Shown: positions 7,921-17,360, counted from the stretch's first letter. The stretch is 39,272 bases of DNA from Prevotella sp. (GCA_022771265.1 JALFCG010000053.1:1-39272), one strand, 5' to 3'. Numbers and translations: made by a program. The notes: generated from the sequence alone by a model not told the origin.

Positions 7921-8306
7921 TGAAATCCAATTATATTTTCTTACGTGATGTCCGTTTCCACGCCTGTCATGGGGTTCTTCCCCAGGAACAGGCGGTTGGG
8001 ACGGATTTTATGGTTTCAGTGCGACTGGGTGTTGACTTCTCCGATGCTATGGAGACCGACGATGTGGCAGACACCGTATCCTATGCTGATGTGTATGAAC
8101 TATTGAAGCAAGAGATGTCTGTCACTTCACGACTTCTCGAACATGTGGCGGGAAGAATGGTAAAAGCAATAAGGGACGCCTTTCCAACGGTGACATCAAT
8201 AGCACTGTCAATAGAAAAGATTAATCCGCCGATGGGGGCTGATTGTAAGGGCGCAGGGGTGGAAATCTGTTGGAGTTCCTTAAATAATGATAAAACTGTA
8301 GGGTGA
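7920..8306 (+). CDS. folB: Dihydroneopterin aldolase
   Basis: Converts 7,8-dihydroneopterin to 6-hydroxymethyldihydropterin and glycolaldehyde in folate synthesis. The 128-residue form from ATG 7920 shows FHACHGVLPQEQ with E23 and SIEKINPP with K100, matching the substrate-anchoring Glu and catalytic Lys of FolB, plus LLEHVAGR (E74). An alternative ATG at 7911 adds three residues. The 7920 start is favoured because it overlaps the nrdJ stop by one base in the classic TAATG arrangement. Pairing with ribonucleotide reductase makes nucleotide-precursor sense, since folate supports dTMP synthesis. Confidence 0.9.
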   Translation: MKSNYIFLRDVRFHACHGVLPQEQAVGTDFMVSVRLGVDFSDAMETDDVADTVSYADVYELLKQEMSVTSRLLEHVAGRMVKAIRDAFPTVTSIALSIEKINPPMGADCKGAGVEICWSSLNNDKTVG

Positions 8307-8308
8307 TA

Positions 8309-8340
8309 TTGAGTTTTAAGAACAATAATTGCTATATTTG
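8309..8340 (+). promoter_or_regulatory. Promoter of amidase-mlaD unit
   Basis: TTG at 8309-8311 and TATATTTG at 8333-8340 are separated by 21 bp, a full Bacteroidetes promoter. It begins just after the folB stop. Confidence 0.7.
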
Positions 8341-8358
8341 CACAATAAAATAATGTAT

Positions 8359-9588
8359 ATGAGCAAAAAGATTGTCTTTGCGGTCGTATTTTGGACAATG
8401 GCAGTGATGGCATCGGCTGCGGTAAACAGAGGTTTCACACTCGTCATTGACCCTGGTCACGGCGGTCACGATGCCGGTGCGCTGGGAGCCTCGTCAAAAG
8501 AGAAAAACATTAACCTAAACGTGGCTCTTTCTTTCGGAAAGTATGTCGAGCGGTATTGTCCAGATGTCAATGTCGTCTATACGCGAAAGACCGACAAGTT
8601 TGTTACTCTACATGAGAGGGCGAACATCGCCAACCGCAACAAGGCAGACTTGTTCGTGTCCATTCACACTAACGCACTCCCGTCGGGGAAACAGGCTCGT
8701 GGAATGGAAACATATACACTTGGAATGCACCGGGCGGGTGACAATTTCGATGTGGCGAAACGCGAGAATGCGGTAATCCTTTATGAGAAGGACTATCAGC
8801 AACACTACGAGGGCTTTGACCCAAATTCCTCCGAGAGCTACATCATGTTTGAATTCATGCAGGACAAAAACATGGAGCAGAGCGTGGAATTGGCAAAGAT
8901 GGTGCAGAGAAGAACATGTACTTCGGCTAACCGCTACGACAAAGGTGTAAAACAGGCGGGATTCCTCGTCCTTCGAGAGACTTCAATGCCGAGCTGTCTT
9001 ATCGAGCTGGGATTTATCACCACTCCTTCCGAAGAGCTGTTCCTGAATTCCGCCGATGGCATTGACGCAATGGGATACGGCATTTACAGGGCTTTCATCG
9101 ACTACCGTAACAAGTTCGACAAGCGAATCGTCGTTCCGTTTGAAGCTCCGGAAAGGGCTGCCGTCAAGTCGCAGCCGGCAGGACAGGAAAGACATGAGAA
9201 CAATAGTCATGAAGAAAAAAACAACGCGGATAACATGATGGTGGAAGAACGCACGAGAAACGTGACACAACCTGAATCCCGCCATGAGCCAGAGTCTGAC
9301 AATGAGCCATCGGCTCCGGTGTTTAAGGTTCAGATTCTTACCTCACCGTCAATAATCAAGGCAGGTGACAAACGTTTCAAGGGGCTTGACGACGTCAATT
9401 ATTACATGGATGGCAGGACATATAAATATACCGTTGGCGCATCGGAAAATTATAATGAGATTTATCGCTTGCGTAAAACCGTAGTCGAAAAGTTCCCTGA
9501 GTCGTTCATAATAGCTTTCAAGAATGGCCAGCGGACGGATGTGCAACAGGCAATTCAGGAATTCAAGAGAAACAAAAACAGAAAATAA
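8359..9588 (+). CDS. Secreted N-acetylmuramoyl-L-alanine amidase (Amidase_3) with C-terminal SPOR-like region
   Basis: Cleaves the bond between N-acetylmuramic acid and the stem peptide in peptidoglycan. A signal peptide (about 1-20, ending VMASA) directs export. The Amidase_3 domain spans about 25-260: zinc ligands are H34 (DPGHGG), E48 (SKEKNINL) and H103 (SIHTNA), and the catalytic glutamate is E216 (CLIELGF). A charged linker (about 265-325) leads to a C-terminal segment, FKVQILTS to about 400, that resembles a SPOR peptidoglycan-binding domain. ATGs at 8353 and 8359 are both possible; 8359 gives the cleaner signal peptide, and a TTG at 8329 lies before the -7 element. The mlaD-like gene follows after 7 nt. 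Confidence 0.92.
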   Translation: MSKKIVFAVVFWTMAVMASAAVNRGFTLVIDPGHGGHDAGALGASSKEKNINLNVALSFGKYVERYCPDVNVVYTRKTDKFVTLHERANIANRNKADLFVSIHTNALPSGKQARGMETYTLGMHRAGDNFDVAKRENAVILYEKDYQQHYEGFDPNSSESYIMFEFMQDKNMEQSVELAKMVQRRTCTSANRYDKGVKQAGFLVLRETSMPSCLIELGFITTPSEELFLNSADGIDAMGYGIYRAFIDYRNKFDKRIVVPFEAPERAAVKSQPAGQERHENNSHEEKNNADNMMVEERTRNVTQPESRHEPESDNEPSAPVFKVQILTSPSIIKAGDKRFKGLDDVNYYMDGRTYKYTVGASENYNEIYRLRKTVVEKFPESFIIAFKNGQRTDVQQAIQEFKRNKNRK

Positions 9589-9595
9589 GAAGAAT

Positions 9596-10501
9596 ATGAA
9601 ACGCATTTCAAAAGAGGTTCAGATAGCTGTCGTGGCTATTGTGGGAATAGTGGTGCTCTATGCGGGACTGCAGTTCCTCAAAGGGTTGAGTCTTTATTCC
9701 AACGACGATACCTATTATGTGTCGTTCAAAAACATTAGCGGACTTTCTCCTACATGTGCCGTATATGCAAATGGTTATCGCATAGGTGTGGTCAAGGACA
9801 TACAGTTCGGATATGGTGTCGAGGACAAGGATATAGTTGCCGTGCTTGGAATTGATAAACGGATGCAGATTCCAGAGGGCTCATCGGCAGAAATAGAAAG
9901 CGACATGCTTGGAAATGTCAAACTGAACATCGTGCTTGCCACAGGGGCTTCGTCACGACTTGCCCCGGGTGACACTATTTGCGGCAAGCAGGAAGCAGGA
10001 CTTATGGGACAGGTCGCTGCAATGCTTCCTACAGTGGAAAAAATGTTGCCAAAGCTCGATTCCATCCTTGCTAATCTCAACGCACTCACTTCTGACCCCG
10101 CACTTGCCAATACCCTTCATAACGTCAACCGCATCACTGACGACCTTACCGTTACCACCCGACAGTTGAACACTCTCATGGCAGGAGTCAACTCACGTGT
10201 GCCTTCTATTATGGAAAAGGCTGATGCCACTCTCGGCAACACCCAAAAACTCACCGCTAATCTCAGTGAGGTCGATGTGGCATTGACAATGGCAAAAGTC
10301 AACGCCACCCTCGATAACGTTCATGAGCTTACCACAGCCCTAAACAGCAAGGAAGGTACAGTTGGGCTTCTTATGCGCGACCCGAGTCTATATTGGAATC
10401 TTGCCAACACCTTGCGTGATGCAGACTCGCTCATGATAGATCTTAAGGCTCATCCGAAGCGTTATGTCCACTTCTCGCTCTTTGGCAAAAAAGAAAAATG
10501 A
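9596..10501 (+). CDS. MlaD/MCE family lipid-transport substrate-binding protein
   Basis: A 301-residue protein with one N-terminal membrane helix (about 8-28) and an MCE domain (about 38-118, starting YYVSFKNISGLSPTCAVYANGYRIGVV). A long helical C-terminal part rich in Asn-Leu-Thr follows, as in MlaD-type proteins that form periplasmic hexamers moving phospholipids between membranes. No permease or ATPase partner (MlaE/MlaF) lies beside it, so it must work with components encoded elsewhere. It is 7 nt downstream of the amidase, a pairing often seen in Bacteroidetes. ATG 9596 is chosen; longer in-frame starts lie inside the amidase gene. Confidence 0.88.
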   Translation: MKRISKEVQIAVVAIVGIVVLYAGLQFLKGLSLYSNDDTYYVSFKNISGLSPTCAVYANGYRIGVVKDIQFGYGVEDKDIVAVLGIDKRMQIPEGSSAEIESDMLGNVKLNIVLATGASSRLAPGDTICGKQEAGLMGQVAAMLPTVEKMLPKLDSILANLNALTSDPALANTLHNVNRITDDLTVTTRQLNTLMAGVNSRVPSIMEKADATLGNTQKLTANLSEVDVALTMAKVNATLDNVHELTTALNSKEGTVGLLMRDPSLYWNLANTLRDADSLMIDLKAHPKRYVHFSLFGKKEK

Positions 10502-10606
10502 TAAAAGGAAGGATACCGAAGCTAATTTAAATTTTGTATAAATAGCGAACATTGGCGGCTTTTCATGCTTCTTTTTCGCTGAAAGTGCTGATTTATGAGG
10601 ACTTCT

Positions 10607-10656
10607 AACTCGCAGCCACGTTCCTGCCCTTCTCTTCAGGATTGTGGCTGCGAGTT
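10607..10656 (+). other. Stable two-part RNA hairpin between mlaD and dnaA
   Basis: A perfect 13-bp stem pairs 10607-10619 (AACTCGCAGCCAC) with 10644-10656. Inside, a second 5-bp stem (TCCTG 10622-10626 with CAGGA 10637-10641) is separated by a 2x2 internal loop. Only a weak TTTCTT tail follows, so it could be a terminator for the upstream unit or part of a structured RNA. The whole gap 10502-10882 holds this, the dnaA promoter, and nothing else I can identify; no cluster of DnaA boxes (TTATNCACA) was seen. Confidence 0.6.
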
Positions 10657-10789
10657 TCTTAAAGAGCTATGAATCAGAATGTTCCAATTCTGCAATACCC
10701 TAAGGGTCATAAAAAAACATAAACCAACGTATTGTTCCAAATATTAGGGACTTACGTCGTTTTACGAAACAATGATATAAAACGCATAA

Positions 10790-10821
10790 TTTGGATAATT
10801 CAAAAAAAAGTGCGAAATTTG
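10790..10821 (+). promoter_or_regulatory. Candidate dnaA promoter
   Basis: TTTG (10790-10793), 20-bp spacer, GAAATTTG (10814-10821, one mismatch to TAnnTTTG) followed by CACAC. It lies 61 bp before the start codon. Confidence 0.5.
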
Positions 10822-10882
10822 CACACGGAATTGAAAAATCCCTCAAATAACATCAATAACGCAGATAATTAAAGAACCCTAA

Positions 10883-12292
10883 ATGGTCAACAACTACAAG
10901 GCAATGTGGGAACAGTGTCTCCAGCTTATAAGGAGCAATGTGACCAGCCAGCAATACGATACATGGTTCGCGCCGATTGTTTTCGAAAGCTTCTCGCCAG
11001 AAAGCAATACACTATTGGTGCAGCTACCAAGTTCATTCGTTTATGAATACTTGGAGCAGCATTTTGTGGGGCTATTGAGTAAGGTACTTGCCCACTGCTT
11101 TGGAACAAAGGTGAGATTGTCGTATCGTATTGTTACTGACAAGGTAAACAACATATCGCAAGACGTTGAGGCGGAACAAGAGGTGCCAATAGAGGAGCAA
11201 GCCTCAAGGACAGGGGTAAATCGTTCGCCTTCAATGCTTGATGTCGCAAAGCCTCAGGACATTAGTACACAACTTAATCCGCGTCAGACATTCAACAACT
11301 ATATTGAAGGTAACAGCAACAAACTGCCCAGAACTGTTGGACTGTCAATAGCCGAGCATCCTGGTAAATCCACTTTTAACCCCTTCTACATCTATGGCCC
11401 GTCAGGATGTGGAAAGACTCACCTTATCAACGCCATTGGAGTGCGTTGCAAGGAACTGTATCCACAGAAACGTGTTCTTTATGTATCGGCACGCCTGTTC
11501 CAAGTTCAGTTTACTGATGCCACGCGCCGAAATATTGTCAACGACTTCATCAATTTCTACTTGACAATAGATGTGCTTATCGTTGACGACATTCAGGAAT
11601 GGGCAACGGCAGGCAAGACTATTGACACGTTCTTCCACATCTTTAATCACCTGTTCCGTAACGGAAAGCAGATTATTCTTGCCAGCGACAGGCCACCGGT
11701 TGACTTGCAGGGAATGAAAGACCGACTCCTGACTCGTTTCTCTTGTGGACTTATTGCCGAGTTGGAGAAACCCAATGTGGAACTATGTCTTGACATTCTT
11801 AAGAGTAAGTGTCGCCGTGACGGACTGAAAATAAAAGATGACGTGCTGAGGTTCATTGCAGAAACTGCCAACGGTAGTGTGCGTGACCTCCAAGGAGTGG
11901 TGAATTCCCTGCTCGCCTATTCTGTCGTCTATAACTGTAATGTGGATATGCATTTGGCTGAACGTGTGATAAAGCGTGCTGTCAAGGCCGATAACCATCC
12001 GCTGACTATTGACGACATCCTTGAAAGGGTGTGCCACCATTATAATGTGACTACTCAGCAAGTACTTAGCCGCAGTCGCAAGCGTGATTATGTTGCTGCG
12101 CGTCAAGTGTCAATGTATTTTGCCCAGAAATACACAAAGATGCCCGCTTCACGCATTGGTCAGCTCATTGGCGGACGTGATCATTCGACGGTCATTCACA
12201 GTTGCTCGACCATTGAGCAACGCCTGAAAATAGACAAGGCGTTTTTCGCAGAAGTCTCTTCCATTGAGAATTCGTTCAAGTTAAAGGGGTAG
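10883..12292 (+). CDS. dnaA: Chromosomal replication initiator DnaA
   Basis: Binds oriC and loads the replicative helicase. The 469 residues show domain I (1-85, with WFAPIVF), a variable linker (about 86-130), and the AAA+ domain: Walker A GPSGCGKTHL from 172 and Walker B VLIVDDI with D235/D236. C-terminal domain IV carries the DNA-binding signature GGRDHSTVIHS. Length is normal. Although oriC often adjoins dnaA, neither flank here shows DnaA boxes, so the origin is not evident in this window. The stop codon lies inside the stem of the terminator that follows. Confidence 0.97.
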   Translation: MVNNYKAMWEQCLQLIRSNVTSQQYDTWFAPIVFESFSPESNTLLVQLPSSFVYEYLEQHFVGLLSKVLAHCFGTKVRLSYRIVTDKVNNISQDVEAEQEVPIEEQASRTGVNRSPSMLDVAKPQDISTQLNPRQTFNNYIEGNSNKLPRTVGLSIAEHPGKSTFNPFYIYGPSGCGKTHLINAIGVRCKELYPQKRVLYVSARLFQVQFTDATRRNIVNDFINFYLTIDVLIVDDIQEWATAGKTIDTFFHIFNHLFRNGKQIILASDRPPVDLQGMKDRLLTRFSCGLIAELEKPNVELCLDILKSKCRRDGLKIKDDVLRFIAETANGSVRDLQGVVNSLLAYSVVYNCNVDMHLAERVIKRAVKADNHPLTIDDILERVCHHYNVTTQQVLSRSRKRDYVAARQVSMYFAQKYTKMPASRIGQLIGGRDHSTVIHSCSTIEQRLKIDKAFFAEVSSIENSFKLKG

Positions 12293-12304
12293 CACTGCTA
12301 TCCC
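12286..12304 (+). terminator. Terminator overlapping the dnaA stop codon
   Basis: GGGGTAGC (12286-12293) pairs with GCTATCCC (12297-12304) through 8 bp, one G-U wobble and a 3-nt loop, followed by TTATATTTTT. The TAG stop (12290-12292) is within the left arm. Confidence 0.6.
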
Positions 12305-12379
12305 TTATATTTTTCTCGTTACTTTCTTGCCAGATATTCCAAAATATTGTTTCTTAATTATTTTTTTCATTTTATATTC

Positions 12380-12408
12380 TTGATTCTTAATTAATTTGTG
12401 TACCTTTG
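12380..12408 (+). promoter_or_regulatory. Promoter of rsfS-ftsH-cdsA unit
   Basis: TTG at 12380-12382, 18-bp spacer, TACCTTTG at 12401-12408. The leader to the rsfS start is about 60 nt. Confidence 0.65.
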
Positions 12409-12469
12409 TCCCCCAAAAACCGGATGTGACAAACGTTATCTTTTGTCTGCATCCAAAATAATATTATTA

Positions 12470-12829
12470 ATGGAACAAACAAGAAGATTAGTAGAAAGTA
12501 TCACAAAGGGAATACAAGAGAAAAAAGGCAGTGACATCATTGTAGCTGACCTTAGTAACATCGAAGGGGCAATATGCCGCTATTTTGTCATCTGTACGGG
12601 GAATTCCCCCGCACAGGTAGAGGCAATAACCGATTCTGTAACTGATGTTGTAAGGGCTAACATCGGGGAGAAACCTGTGAAAGTAGTAGGACTTGAGAAT
12701 GCACAATGGGTGGCTATGGACTACACCGATGCCCTCGTTCACATTTTCCTTCCAGATGTGCGTGAATATTATGACCTTGAGCATCTTTGGGAAGATGCGT
12801 CATTCGAGAGGATAATAACCGATTATTAA
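12470..12829 (+). CDS. rsfS: Ribosome silencing factor RsfS (Iojap family)
   Basis: Binds ribosomal protein uL14 on the large subunit and blocks subunit joining when nutrients are short. The 119 residues carry the family's core: DIIVADLSNIEG near residue 22, CRYFVICTGNSPAQVEAI, then WVAMDYTDALVHIFLPDVREYYDLEHLW. ATG 12470 is used; a longer in-frame reading would start inside the promoter. ftsH begins 8 nt after the stop, an arrangement common in Bacteroidetes. Confidence 0.93.
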   Translation: MEQTRRLVESITKGIQEKKGSDIIVADLSNIEGAICRYFVICTGNSPAQVEAITDSVTDVVRANIGEKPVKVVGLENAQWVAMDYTDALVHIFLPDVREYYDLEHLWEDASFERIITDY

Positions 12830-12837
12830 TTAATTCT

Positions 12838-14880
12838 ATGGATAACAACAATAACAACCCTAATGATCCGAGGATGAAAATGCCAAAGTTCAACATGAAC
12901 TGGATATACATCCTTGCTCTCTTTACAATAGGTGTGCTTTATTTCACCAGTGGAAATGTCAATTCCAGTGTCAGAACAGAGGCTTCCTACGACCAGTTTA
13001 AAAAGATGGTTGATAAGGGGTATGCATCACGTATCGTGGTGAATAAAGACAAAAACATACTTAATATGTATGTTAAGCCCGAGCATATACGTGACGTGTT
13101 CCGTCAAGGTATCGATAAGACTGGAAAGGAACCGTCGGTGGAAGTGCAGTTCGGGTCTGTTGACCAAGTGGAACAGTTTGTGGAGAGTGCAAAGGAACGT
13201 AATGTCTTCTCAGGTGATTTCAGCTATGAGAACAGCAAGGACAACGATATGTTCGGACTCATACTCTACAACGTGCTGCCTATTGTCTTTATTATAGCCA
13301 TGTGGGTGTTTATTATGCGCCGCATGGGAGGTGGTGGTATGGGAGGTGCCTCGGGCATATTCAATGTGGGCAAAAGCCGTGCAAAAATGTATGACAAGGG
13401 GAATACCACGAATGTCACATTTAAGGACGTTGCAGGTCAGGCTGGTGCTAAACAGGAAGTACAGGAAATTGTGGATTTCCTCAAAAATCCGCAAAAATAT
13501 ACAGAATTGGGAGGAAAGATTCCAAAGGGCGCATTGCTTGTAGGACCTCCGGGCACAGGTAAGACGCTGCTTGCCAAAGCCGTGGCTGGAGAGGCGGGCG
13601 TGCCTTTCTTCTCAATGAGTGGCAGTGACTTCGTGGAGATGTTTGTGGGAGTGGGCGCAAGCCGTGTTCGCGACCTGTTCCGCCAAGCAAAGGAAAAGTC
13701 GCCTTGCATTATCTTCATTGACGAGATTGATGCCGTAGGACGTGCGCGAAGCAAGAATCCTGCCATGGGCGGAAATGACGAGCGTGAGAATACTCTTAAC
13801 GCCTTGCTTACAGAAATGGATGGTTTCGGCACTAACAGCGGTGTCATCATTCTTGCAGCTACCAACCGTGCAGACATGCTTGACTCTGCTCTTATGCGTG
13901 CAGGACGTTTTGACCGCCAGATACATGTTGACCTGCCTGACCTCAACGAACGAAAGGCAATTTTCCAGGTTCACCTTAAGCCGATAAAGACCGACGATAC
14001 TCTTGACATCGATTTCCTGTCACGTCAGACTCCAGGATTCTCAGGTGCAGACATTGCCAATGTTTGTAACGAGGCTGCTCTTATTGCAGCACGCCACAAC
14101 TGTAAGACTGTCGGGAAACAGGACTTCCTTGATGCGGTTGACAGAATAATCGGTGGCTTGGAAAAGAAAACAAAGATTATGACAGAAGCAGAGAAGCGTG
14201 CCATTGCTGTTCATGAGGCAGGTCACGCTACCATATCCTGGTTCTGCGAGCATGCCAATCCATTGGTGAAGGTGAGCATTGTTCCACGTGGCCGTGCATT
14301 GGGTGCCGCATGGTATCTTCCGGAGGAACGTGCCATAACAACTAAGGAGGAGATGCTCGACGAAATGTGTGCAACTCTCGGTGGTCGTGCAGCAGAGGAA
14401 CTGTTCCTTCATCGTATTTCCACTGGTGCGATGAATGACCTTGAGAGAGTTACAAAGAGTGCATATGGAATGGTTGCCTATGCAGGTATGAGCGAACATC
14501 TTCCAAATATCTGTTATTACAATAACAATGAATATTCTTTCCAACGCCCATATTCCGAGACTACTGCAAAAATTATGGATGACGAGGTGCTGAAAATCAT
14601 TGGAGAACAGTATGAACGTGCAAAACAGATTCTCACTGAACATAGCGAGGGACACCGACAGCTTGCTGACATCCTTGTAAAACGAGAGGTGATATTTGCC
14701 GATGACGTGGAACGCATCTTTGGCAAACGACCATGGGTGAGTCGTACAGAAGAAATTCTTGAGGCTCAACAGAAAGCGGAAGCTGAGGCCATGGCTGAAA
14801 AACGTGCAAGGGAACTGGAGGCTGCCGGAACTTCACTTGAGCAGAAGGTGAAGGATGATGAAAAGAACAAGAACAACTAA
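12838..14880 (+). CDS. ftsH: ATP-dependent zinc metalloprotease FtsH
   Basis: Membrane-anchored AAA+ protease that degrades damaged and short-lived membrane and cytosolic proteins as a hexamer. The 680 residues include two membrane helices (about 21-38 and 139-160) flanking a periplasmic domain. The AAA+ module has Walker A GPPGTGKT (236-243), Walker B IIFIDE (291-296) and the second region of homology [20 protein letters not shown]. The protease active site is HEAGH (459-463), with D534 (MNDLERVT) as the probable third zinc ligand. The tail is charged, ending in KNKNN. An upstream ATG at 12787 lies inside rsfS and would disrupt the N-terminal helix layout. Confidence 0.97.
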   Translation: MDNNNNNPNDPRMKMPKFNMNWIYILALFTIGVLYFTSGNVNSSVRTEASYDQFKKMVDKGYASRIVVNKDKNILNMYVKPEHIRDVFRQGIDKTGKEPSVEVQFGSVDQVEQFVESAKERNVFSGDFSYENSKDNDMFGLILYNVLPIVFIIAMWVFIMRRMGGGGMGGASGIFNVGKSRAKMYDKGNTTNVTFKDVAGQAGAKQEVQEIVDFLKNPQKYTELGGKIPKGALLVGPPGTGKTLLAKAVAGEAGVPFFSMSGSDFVEMFVGVGASRVRDLFRQAKEKSPCIIFIDEIDAVGRARSKNPAMGGNDERENTLNALLTEMDGFGTNSGVIILAATNRADMLDSALMRAGRFDRQIHVDLPDLNERKAIFQVHLKPIKTDDTLDIDFLSRQTPGFSGADIANVCNEAALIAARHNCKTVGKQDFLDAVDRIIGGLEKKTKIMTEAEKRAIAVHEAGHATISWFCEHANPLVKVSIVPRGRALGAAWYLPEERAITTKEEMLDEMCATLGGRAAEELFLHRISTGAMNDLERVTKSAYGMVAYAGMSEHLPNICYYNNNEYSFQRPYSETTAKIMDDEVLKIIGEQYERAKQILTEHSEGHRQLADILVKREVIFADDVERIFGKRPWVSRTEEILEAQQKAEAEAMAEKRARELEAAGTSLEQKVKDDEKNKNN

Positions 14881-14914
14881 GGAATTCGGAATTCAACATT
14901 TTGAGACTTAAGAT

Positions 14915-15763
14915 ATGAAGAATTTTGTAGTAAGAACGATAACAGGAGTAATATTTGTCGCAGTTGTTGTGACGAGTTTTCTCAATCCATTGGCTATGAC
15001 CGCTCTCTTCGCATTGGTAAGTGCGCTGACGGTATGGGAGTTCACTGGCCTTGTCAATAACAGGGATGGGGTAAGTGTAAATCGTTTCATCTCTACAGTT
15101 GCTGCAGCCTATTTCTATTTGGCAATGGCAGGTTATTGCAGTGGCATTACGCCACCGACAGTATTCATACCTTATCTTCTCACAATTGTCTATCTGATGG
15201 TGACAGAGCTTTATGCCAAGCATCCTGACCCTATACAGTGCTGGGCTTATACGATGCTTTCACAGTTGTATATTGCTCTTCCGTTCTCTCTACTTAACGT
15301 TCTCGCTTTTCGGGTGTCGGCAGATGGTGTCGCATTCACTTCCATCCTTCCACTGTCTGTCTTTATGTTCCTTTGGATAAACGATTCCGGCGCTTACTGT
15401 TGTGGCTCGCTTTTCGGTCGGCATAAACTATTCCCTCGTGTCAGTCCCGGCAAGAGCTGGGAAGGGAGCATAGGAGGAGGTGTGTTCGTCATTGTGGCAG
15501 CTGCCTTTATTTGGTATCTCACAGAGCAATATGGGGTTAACGACATGCGGCTATCTCAGTTTGAATGGATAGGACTTGGACTTACCGTAGTGGTGTTTGG
15601 CACTTGGGGCGACCTCGTGGAGAGTCTTTTCAAACGCACACTCGGCGTAAAGGACAGTGGGAATATGCTTCCGGGACATGGCGGAATGCTCGACCGTTTC
15701 GACTCGTCGCTTCTTGCCGTTCCTGCTGCCGTTGTCTATCTTTTTACACTTACATTATTTTGA
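14915..15763 (+). CDS. cdsA: Phosphatidate cytidylyltransferase
   Basis: Makes CDP-diacylglycerol from phosphatidate and CTP, the entry point to bacterial phospholipids. The 282 residues form a polytopic membrane protein with about eight hydrophobic segments. The C-terminal signature KDSGNMLPGHGGMLDRFDS and the SPGKSWEGSIGG motif are diagnostic. It starts 34 nt after ftsH with no promoter in between, so it is read from the rsfS promoter. The CDP-alcohol phosphotransferase at 24348-25289 may use its product. Confidence 0.93.
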   Translation: MKNFVVRTITGVIFVAVVVTSFLNPLAMTALFALVSALTVWEFTGLVNNRDGVSVNRFISTVAAAYFYLAMAGYCSGITPPTVFIPYLLTIVYLMVTELYAKHPDPIQCWAYTMLSQLYIALPFSLLNVLAFRVSADGVAFTSILPLSVFMFLWINDSGAYCCGSLFGRHKLFPRVSPGKSWEGSIGGGVFVIVAAAFIWYLTEQYGVNDMRLSQFEWIGLGLTVVVFGTWGDLVESLFKRTLGVKDSGNMLPGHGGMLDRFDSSLLAVPAAVVYLFTLTLF

Positions 15764-15787
15764 TTGCATCTTTAAATTTATTTTGGT

Positions 15788-16645
15788 ATGAAAAAGTTTA
15801 TTATCTTATTAGTGTTAGCTCTGTTTCTTGTAACAAATGTTAGTGCAGAACGTAACAAGGTATATACTGTAGCAATGACTGACATAAGTTATCACAAGCC
15901 TGAAAAGTCTACAGTATCTTCTGTATTGGGCGCTCTCCTTGACGCGTCAGCAGGTCAGGTGACTATTGACAAGGGAAAGTATGTAAATGCAGTGCGTGCG
16001 AAAGTGCTTCAGGGATTAGGGAATGCTTATCGTATTCGTGTCATTGACGGACAATTTAAGCCGGAAGAAGTGGCAGAAGATGGTTCTTGCCTGTATGCAG
16101 ATGGCGTTTTGACCAATATCTCCACAACACAGCGAGAGGAAGTGGTCAACAAGGAGAAGAAAACCACAAAAATTACATATAAGGCACAGGTAAGCGTAAC
16201 AGTCAATCTTAAGAACGCACGTACCGACGCTGTTGTTCATTCTGCCACTTTCTCTGTCAGTGACTACGACTGCAGTTGGGTGGAGACCTCTGAAGGTGCT
16301 ATTGTCAATGCCCTCAATCGGCTAAGCGTGAAAATTCGAAACCATTTCAACCGCGTTTATCCTCTTAGTGCGTCTATCATTGAAGGTGCAAGCGAGAAGA
16401 AGGACAAACAGAAAGAGGTGTATATAGACCTTGGCTCGCCGAGCGGAGCATACGTGGGAATGCACATGAAGGTTTATATAGTCAAGACTATAGCTGGAAA
16501 GGAAGCAAAGAAAGAAATAGGAAAACTGAAGATTTCCGAAATCCTCGGCGATGAGATAAGTCTGTGTAAGGTGCAAAAGGGAGGTTCTGATATTAAGGAT
16601 GCTCTTGACGCAGGGGAAAATGTAGTTGTAAGTTCCATTGACTGA
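15788..16645 (+). CDS. Secreted protein of unknown function, CsgG/FlgT-like features
   Basis: A 285-residue exported protein: signal peptide about 1-20 (ending NVSA). The first half (VYTVAMTDISYH..., then a Lys-rich KEKKTTKITYKAQVSVTVNL strand region) recalls the CsgG/LpoB-type domain. The last ~85 residues (VYIDLGSPSGAYVGMHMKVYIV ... IGKLKISEILGDEISLCKV) resemble the FlgT C-terminal beta-barrel. Both likenesses are by eye only. There is no lipobox. It lies 24 nt after cdsA and converges on trmO with a 12-nt gap. A periplasmic envelope role is plausible but unproved. Confidence 0.7.
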   Translation: MKKFIILLVLALFLVTNVSAERNKVYTVAMTDISYHKPEKSTVSSVLGALLDASAGQVTIDKGKYVNAVRAKVLQGLGNAYRIRVIDGQFKPEEVAEDGSCLYADGVLTNISTTQREEVVNKEKKTTKITYKAQVSVTVNLKNARTDAVVHSATFSVSDYDCSWVETSEGAIVNALNRLSVKIRNHFNRVYPLSASIIEGASEKKDKQKEVYIDLGSPSGAYVGMHMKVYIVKTIAGKEAKKEIGKLKISEILGDEISLCKVQKGGSDIKDALDAGENVVVSSID

Positions 16646-16657
16646 TAGGTATCATGC

Positions 16658-17335
16658 TTACTGGATTGATATTACCTCGGCAGTGCCGTCGGTAACACGA
16701 AAACGGATGTCGAAGGACTTGTAGGGCATACCGTAAATGCGGTCAGCGGAAGAATGATAGTGTGGACGAGGGTCTTGTGACAATAGTTGGGTTATACATT
16801 CCATGTCGTTGGCTGACAGGAGATTAATCTCGGCTGATGGCAGAAAAATGACTTTCAGGGGAGTCCAGACATTGTCGTTGACAAAACCTGCACGTACAGA
16901 AGGGTGACTATCGAATTCCGGTAGGTATGGCTTGATGTCGTAGATTGGAGTGCCATCCATAAGGTCAGCTCCCGTCACTCTTATCACGGGACCTGAAGGG
17001 CTGTTGGCAGCAACCTCGACAACGCGCACTGATGACAGTCCGAGATTGTTGGGGCGGAATGGCGAACGTGTGGCAAACACACCTTGGCGCACATTTCCTC
17101 CAAGACGAGGTGGACGAACAGTGGGATGTTTTGTTGCATTGACATTTTCAGAAAACCCCCATATTATCCAGATATATTCGAAGCCTTCGAGACCACGGAG
17201 TGATTCCGGGGCTCGAAAGGCTTCTGCAAATTCTATTGTACCTGAAAGACTGTCGGCAATGCCGCTTTGTCGTGGTATGCCGAATTTTGATGTCAGAGGT
17301 GAATGAAAGTATGCTATGGGTTGGATTGTCATCAT
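16658..17335 (-). CDS. trmO: tRNA t6A37 N6-methyltransferase TrmO
   Basis: Methylates N6-threonylcarbamoyladenosine at position 37 of certain tRNAs using S-adenosylmethionine. The 225 residues show the TsaA/YaeB core: IQPIAYFHSPLTSKFGIPRQSG at the N-terminus, then PPRLGGNVRQGVFATRSPFRPN and GADLMDGTPIYDIKPY. ATG 17335 is preferred because the family normally begins immediately before this first motif; in-frame ATGs at 17377 and 17371 would add residues overlapping the end of the upstream symporter gene. It is the last gene of the minus-strand run. Confidence 0.9.
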   Translation of the reverse strand: MMTIQPIAYFHSPLTSKFGIPRQSGIADSLSGTIEFAEAFRAPESLRGLEGFEYIWIIWGFSENVNATKHPTVRPPRLGGNVRQGVFATRSPFRPNNLGLSSVRVVEVAANSPSGPVIRVTGADLMDGTPIYDIKPYLPEFDSHPSVRAGFVNDNVWTPLKVIFLPSAEINLLSANDMECITQLLSQDPRPHYHSSADRIYGMPYKSFDIRFRVTDGTAEVISIQ

Positions 17336-17360
17336 GTTTTTTGTCTTTTGTTGAAGAACG

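Noticed and set aside
10502..10882. oriC next to dnaA
   Set aside because: Read on both strands, no cluster of TTATNCACA-type DnaA boxes or AT-rich 13-mers was found; the origin may lie elsewhere.
14041..14769. A 242-codon minus-strand frame inside ftsH
   Set aside because: It is antisense to the conserved AAA+/protease region of ftsH, rich in Cys/His/Phe as expected for a shadow frame, and has no promoter.
16643..16654. TGATAGGTATCA palindrome between the converging secreted-protein and trmO genes
   Set aside because: A 5-bp stem with a 2-nt centre cannot form a terminator, and a single short palindrome is expected by chance.
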